From positions 1 to 7,272 of the forward strand of contig LCQJ01000026.1 in NCBI GenBank assembly GCA_001004085.1: 7,272 bases of DNA. Direction: 5' to 3'. The notes beneath the pieces were generated by a model. It was not told where the DNA came from and searched no databases. It saw nothing but the letters and a program-made list of their open reading frames with translations. Positions 5,424 to 7,272 of the stretch are shown here, piece by piece. This DNA comes from Parcubacteria group bacterium GW2011_GWA2_50_10b (GTDB taxonomy: Bacteria > Patescibacteriota > Minisyncoccia > Phycocordibacterales > Zambryskibacteraceae). Both the position numbers and the translations under genes were made by a program. Every line of letters begins with the position of its first letter. Position 1 is the stretch's first letter.

Positions 5424-6188
5424 ATGGCGAAACCGATTTTGGTCGCGAACTGGAAAAACCACCCCGGCTCTCTCGCGGAAGCGAAAGCCCTCCTGAAGGG
5501 CCTCTCAAAAGAAGCTCGTCTTTACAAAAACCTCTCTCTTTTCATCGCTCCGCCCGCTCCTTATTTAGAACTGGCGGCCCTTAAGGCCAGAAATTTCGCC
5601 CGTCTGGCTTGCCAGGACATGGCCGCTTTTTCCCAAGGCACTTATACGGCCATGCTCACACCCGACATTCTCAAAAGCTTAGGCGTCAGACTTGCTATTA
5701 TCGGCCACAGCGAGCGTCGGGCGCTTGGTGAGACTTCCGCCCAGGTTGTCGACAAGGTCAAAGTGGCTTTGCGCGCTGGCATCGTGCCGCTTGTCTGCAT
5801 CGGGGAACAAGCGCGCGATGTTGACGGTGAGCATTTCGATATTTTGCGCGAAGAGCTCAAATCATCTCTCTCCGGACTCAATGCCAAGACCGCACGCGGC
5901 ATCATCATCGCTTATGAGCCGGTTTGGGTGATAGGGAAGAGCGCTAAAGACGCTTTGCCACCCGCCGAGCTCGCTCAAACGGTCATTTTTTTGAAAAAAC
6001 AGCTCTCAGACCTCTACGGGCGAAGTGTTGCCGAAAGCATCCCGATACTTTACGGGGGCGCGGTTGAGCCGGAGAATGCCGGTGCCTTGATGAGAGAAAC
6101 ATATATCAAAGGATTTCTGGTCGGCCACGCTTCTCTTAAACCGGAAAGCTTCAAATCGATAGCCGAGTCTCTTCTAACGAAAATATGA
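5424..6188 (+). CDS. tpiA: Triosephosphate isomerase
   Basis: This cytoplasmic glycolytic enzyme interconverts dihydroxyacetone phosphate and glyceraldehyde 3-phosphate. It has 254 residues, the family's normal length, and all catalytic residues are present: Asn9 and Lys11 in VANWKN, His95 in IIGHSERR, and Glu165 in AYEPVWVIG. The phosphate-binding YGGAV is at 210-214. Differences from the consensus are loop 6, reading IGKSAKDALP instead of IGTGKTATP, and VGHASL at 233-238 instead of VGGASL. The ATG at 5424 is chosen because MAKPILVANWKN is the standard beginning. The frame is open further upstream to 5319, but that part lies inside the pilus gene. pgk follows on the same strand after 64 nt. 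Confidence 0.97.
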   Translation: MAKPILVANWKNHPGSLAEAKALLKGLSKEARLYKNLSLFIAPPAPYLELAALKARNFARLACQDMAAFSQGTYTAMLTPDILKSLGVRLAIIGHSERRALGETSAQVVDKVKVALRAGIVPLVCIGEQARDVDGEHFDILREELKSSLSGLNAKTARGIIIAYEPVWVIGKSAKDALPPAELAQTVIFLKKQLSDLYGRSVAESIPILYGGAVEPENAGALMRETYIKGFLVGHASLKPESFKSIAESLLTKI

Positions 6189-6254
6189 ATCCCGTACGAA
6201 ATTTCCGTTATATACTTATTAATGTTTATAAATTACGTTTATTTCGTACGGGAT
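6189..6254. repeat. Perfect 14-bp inverted repeat spanning the tpiA-pgk gap
   Basis: ATCCCGTACGAAAT (6189-6202) and ATTTCGTACGGGAT (6241-6254) are exact reverse complements. The left arm begins immediately after the tpiA TGA (6186-6188), and the right arm includes the first two bases of the pgk ATG (6253-6255). The 38-nt interior is very AT-rich. Each arm also contains the self-palindrome CGTACG. It may be a pair of operator half-elements bracketing a promoter, or an RNA stem-loop that sequesters the pgk start codon. No T-run follows on the + strand, so it is not a normal intrinsic terminator. Confidence 0.85.
6227..6232 (+). promoter_or_regulatory. Possible -10 box for pgk inside the inverted repeat
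   Basis: TATAAA lies 20 nt before the pgk ATG within the AT-rich interior. TATACT at 6211-6216 is an alternative. No convincing -35 is present (TTCCGT at 6203-6208 with an 18-nt spacer is weak). In such AT-rich sequence a chance match is quite possible. If it is real, the promoter sits between the two arms of the inverted repeat. Confidence 0.3.
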
Positions 6255-7272
6255 GAAATCAATCAAGGAAGCCGGAAATTTGAAGGGCAAGCGGGTACTG
6301 GTACGGGTAGATTGGAGTGTGCCAACGCAGAATGGCAAGATCATCAATGACTATCAGATTAGGGCCTCATTTCCAACCATTCATTATCTCCGGGAGGCGG
6401 GTGCCAAAATTATTCTCTTAAGCCACGCGGAAAAGGGGGAGAGTGACGATGAGTCACTCTTGCCAATTTTTGAATACGTGAGGGATTTGTTGCCGCTCAC
6501 TTTCATTGAACAGAGTGACCTCATGCTCATGGAGAATGTGCGCATCAATCCGGGCGAGAAGGAGAACGACAAGCACTTTGCCAAGGAGCTTTCAAAGCTG
6601 GGCGATATTTTTGTTAATGAAGCCTTCCCGGAGTCGCACCGTGAGTACGCCTCAATAGTAGGAGTGCCGGAATACTTACCCAGTTTCGCGGGCTTGCGCC
6701 TGGAATTGGAAGTCAGAGAACTTTCAAAGGCTTTTTATCCAAAGCGACCATTTCTCTTTATTGTCGGTGGGGCGAAGTTTGATACCAAGCTCCCGCTTTT
6801 GAAGAAATTTGTCAAGATTGCCGATTACGTCTTTGTTGGCGGCGCTTTGGCCAACAACTTTTTCAAAGTACAGGGCAAAGATGTGGGGAGTTCACTGGTA
6901 GCGGAGGGGGAGCGGGGTCTATCTAAGTTACTGGAAACGGGAAAAATTATCTTGCCGGAAGATGTGATTGAAGATGGTGGCAGGATACTCGATGCGGGCG
7001 CTGTCACCATGGAGAAATTGAAAGATAAAATTGCCGCCTCCAAGCTTGTCCTCTGGAATGGGCCTCTTGGCCAATACGAAATTGGTTACAAGGTAGCCAC
7101 TCTGCAGCTCGCGAAACTAATATCAGAATTTGCGCCGGAATCGATTGTCGGCGGGGGTGACACCCTGGCAGCTATCAAAGAACTGGGCATCCAGGACAAA
7201 TTCTCTTTTGTCTCGACCGGCGGCGGCGCCATGATCACTTTTCTCGCCACCGGCACATTACCGGGCATTGAA
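6253..7272 (+). CDS. pgk: Phosphoglycerate kinase, short divergent form (3' end cut by window)
   Basis: This enzyme transfers phosphate between 1,3-bisphosphoglycerate and ADP to make ATP in glycolysis. There are 340 codons with no stop before the right edge. Motifs in order are KGKRVLVRVDWSVP (11-24), SHAEKG (57-62), MENVR (93-97), VNEAFPESHR (121-130), GGAKFDTK (172-179), WNGPLGQYE (268-276), GGGDT (300-304) and STGGGA (321-326), ending in LPGIE. Since the STGGGA to LPG segment lies near the normal C-terminus, only about ten residues are likely missing, for a total near 350 against the usual 390-400. The shortening falls between SHAEKG and MENVR and between IILPEDV and WNGPLG. Two signature positions differ: Ser22 for Asn in RVDFNVP, and Lys61 for Arg in SHLGRP. 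The ATG overlaps the inverted repeat, and no Shine-Dalgarno sequence is visible. Confidence 0.95.
   Translation, partial: MKSIKEAGNLKGKRVLVRVDWSVPTQNGKIINDYQIRASFPTIHYLREAGAKIILLSHAEKGESDDESLLPIFEYVRDLLPLTFIEQSDLMLMENVRINPGEKENDKHFAKELSKLGDIFVNEAFPESHREYASIVGVPEYLPSFAGLRLELEVRELSKAFYPKRPFLFIVGGAKFDTKLPLLKKFVKIADYVFVGGALANNFFKVQGKDVGSSLVAEGERGLSKLLETGKIILPEDVIEDGGRILDAGAVTMEKLKDKIAASKLVLWNGPLGQYEIGYKVATLQLAKLISEFAPESIVGGGDTLAAIKELGIQDKFSFVSTGGGAMITFLATGTLPGIE

Noticed and set aside
6189..6254. Intrinsic terminator of tpiA
   Set aside because: The loop is 38 nt and no T-run follows the right arm, which contains the pgk start codon.
1..7272. CRISPR array, tRNA, rRNA or insertion sequence
   Set aside because: No regularly spaced direct repeats, tRNA cloverleaf, rRNA-like sequence or transposase motifs were seen.

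Overview
The window most likely comes from a Patescibacteria/CPR-type bacterium. This is inferred from the compact layout, a divergent short phosphoglycerate kinase, a Gram-positive-like PilC plus minor prepilin cluster, genes without Shine-Dalgarno sites and apparently leaderless promoters, and a diversity-generating retroelement (DGR) of a kind often reported from these genomes. No 16S or other decisive marker is present, so the assignment is an inference.

Region 1 (1-1457) is a DGR. It holds the 3' end of an Asn-codon-rich coding repeat on the + strand (the C-terminal variable region of a target protein, or the template repeat), a strong hairpin with a T-run, an Avd accessory-protein gene on the - strand, and a DGR-type reverse transcriptase on the + strand. 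Its GC content is clearly lower than that of the neighbouring pilus genes. The avd and RT 5' ends abut at about 470-495 around a run of seven G. Neither has an ATG there, and no second repeat copy is visible in the window. A piece may therefore be missing at this point, through deletion, rearrangement or misassembly.

Region 2 (1463-5395) is a tight five-gene type IV pilus operon: pilC, three prepilins (FimT/GspH-like, PilV/GspI-like, PilW/GspJ-like) and a large PilX/GspK-like protein. The genes are separated by 0-1 nt. A consensus TATAAT lies on the last codons of the RT gene, 8 nt before the pilC ATG, and suggests a leaderless start for the operon. The encoded proteins would form the membrane platform and the initiating or tip complex of a pilus. 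The ATPases, major pilin and prepilin peptidase are not in the window.

Region 3 (5409-7272) holds glycolysis genes. tpiA (triosephosphate isomerase) sits behind an extended -10 promoter. pgk (phosphoglycerate kinase) runs off the right edge with probably only about ten codons missing. Between them is a perfect 14-bp inverted repeat that begins right after the tpiA stop and ends inside the pgk start codon, with an AT-rich 38-bp interior. This is the most distinctive regulatory-looking structure in the window.
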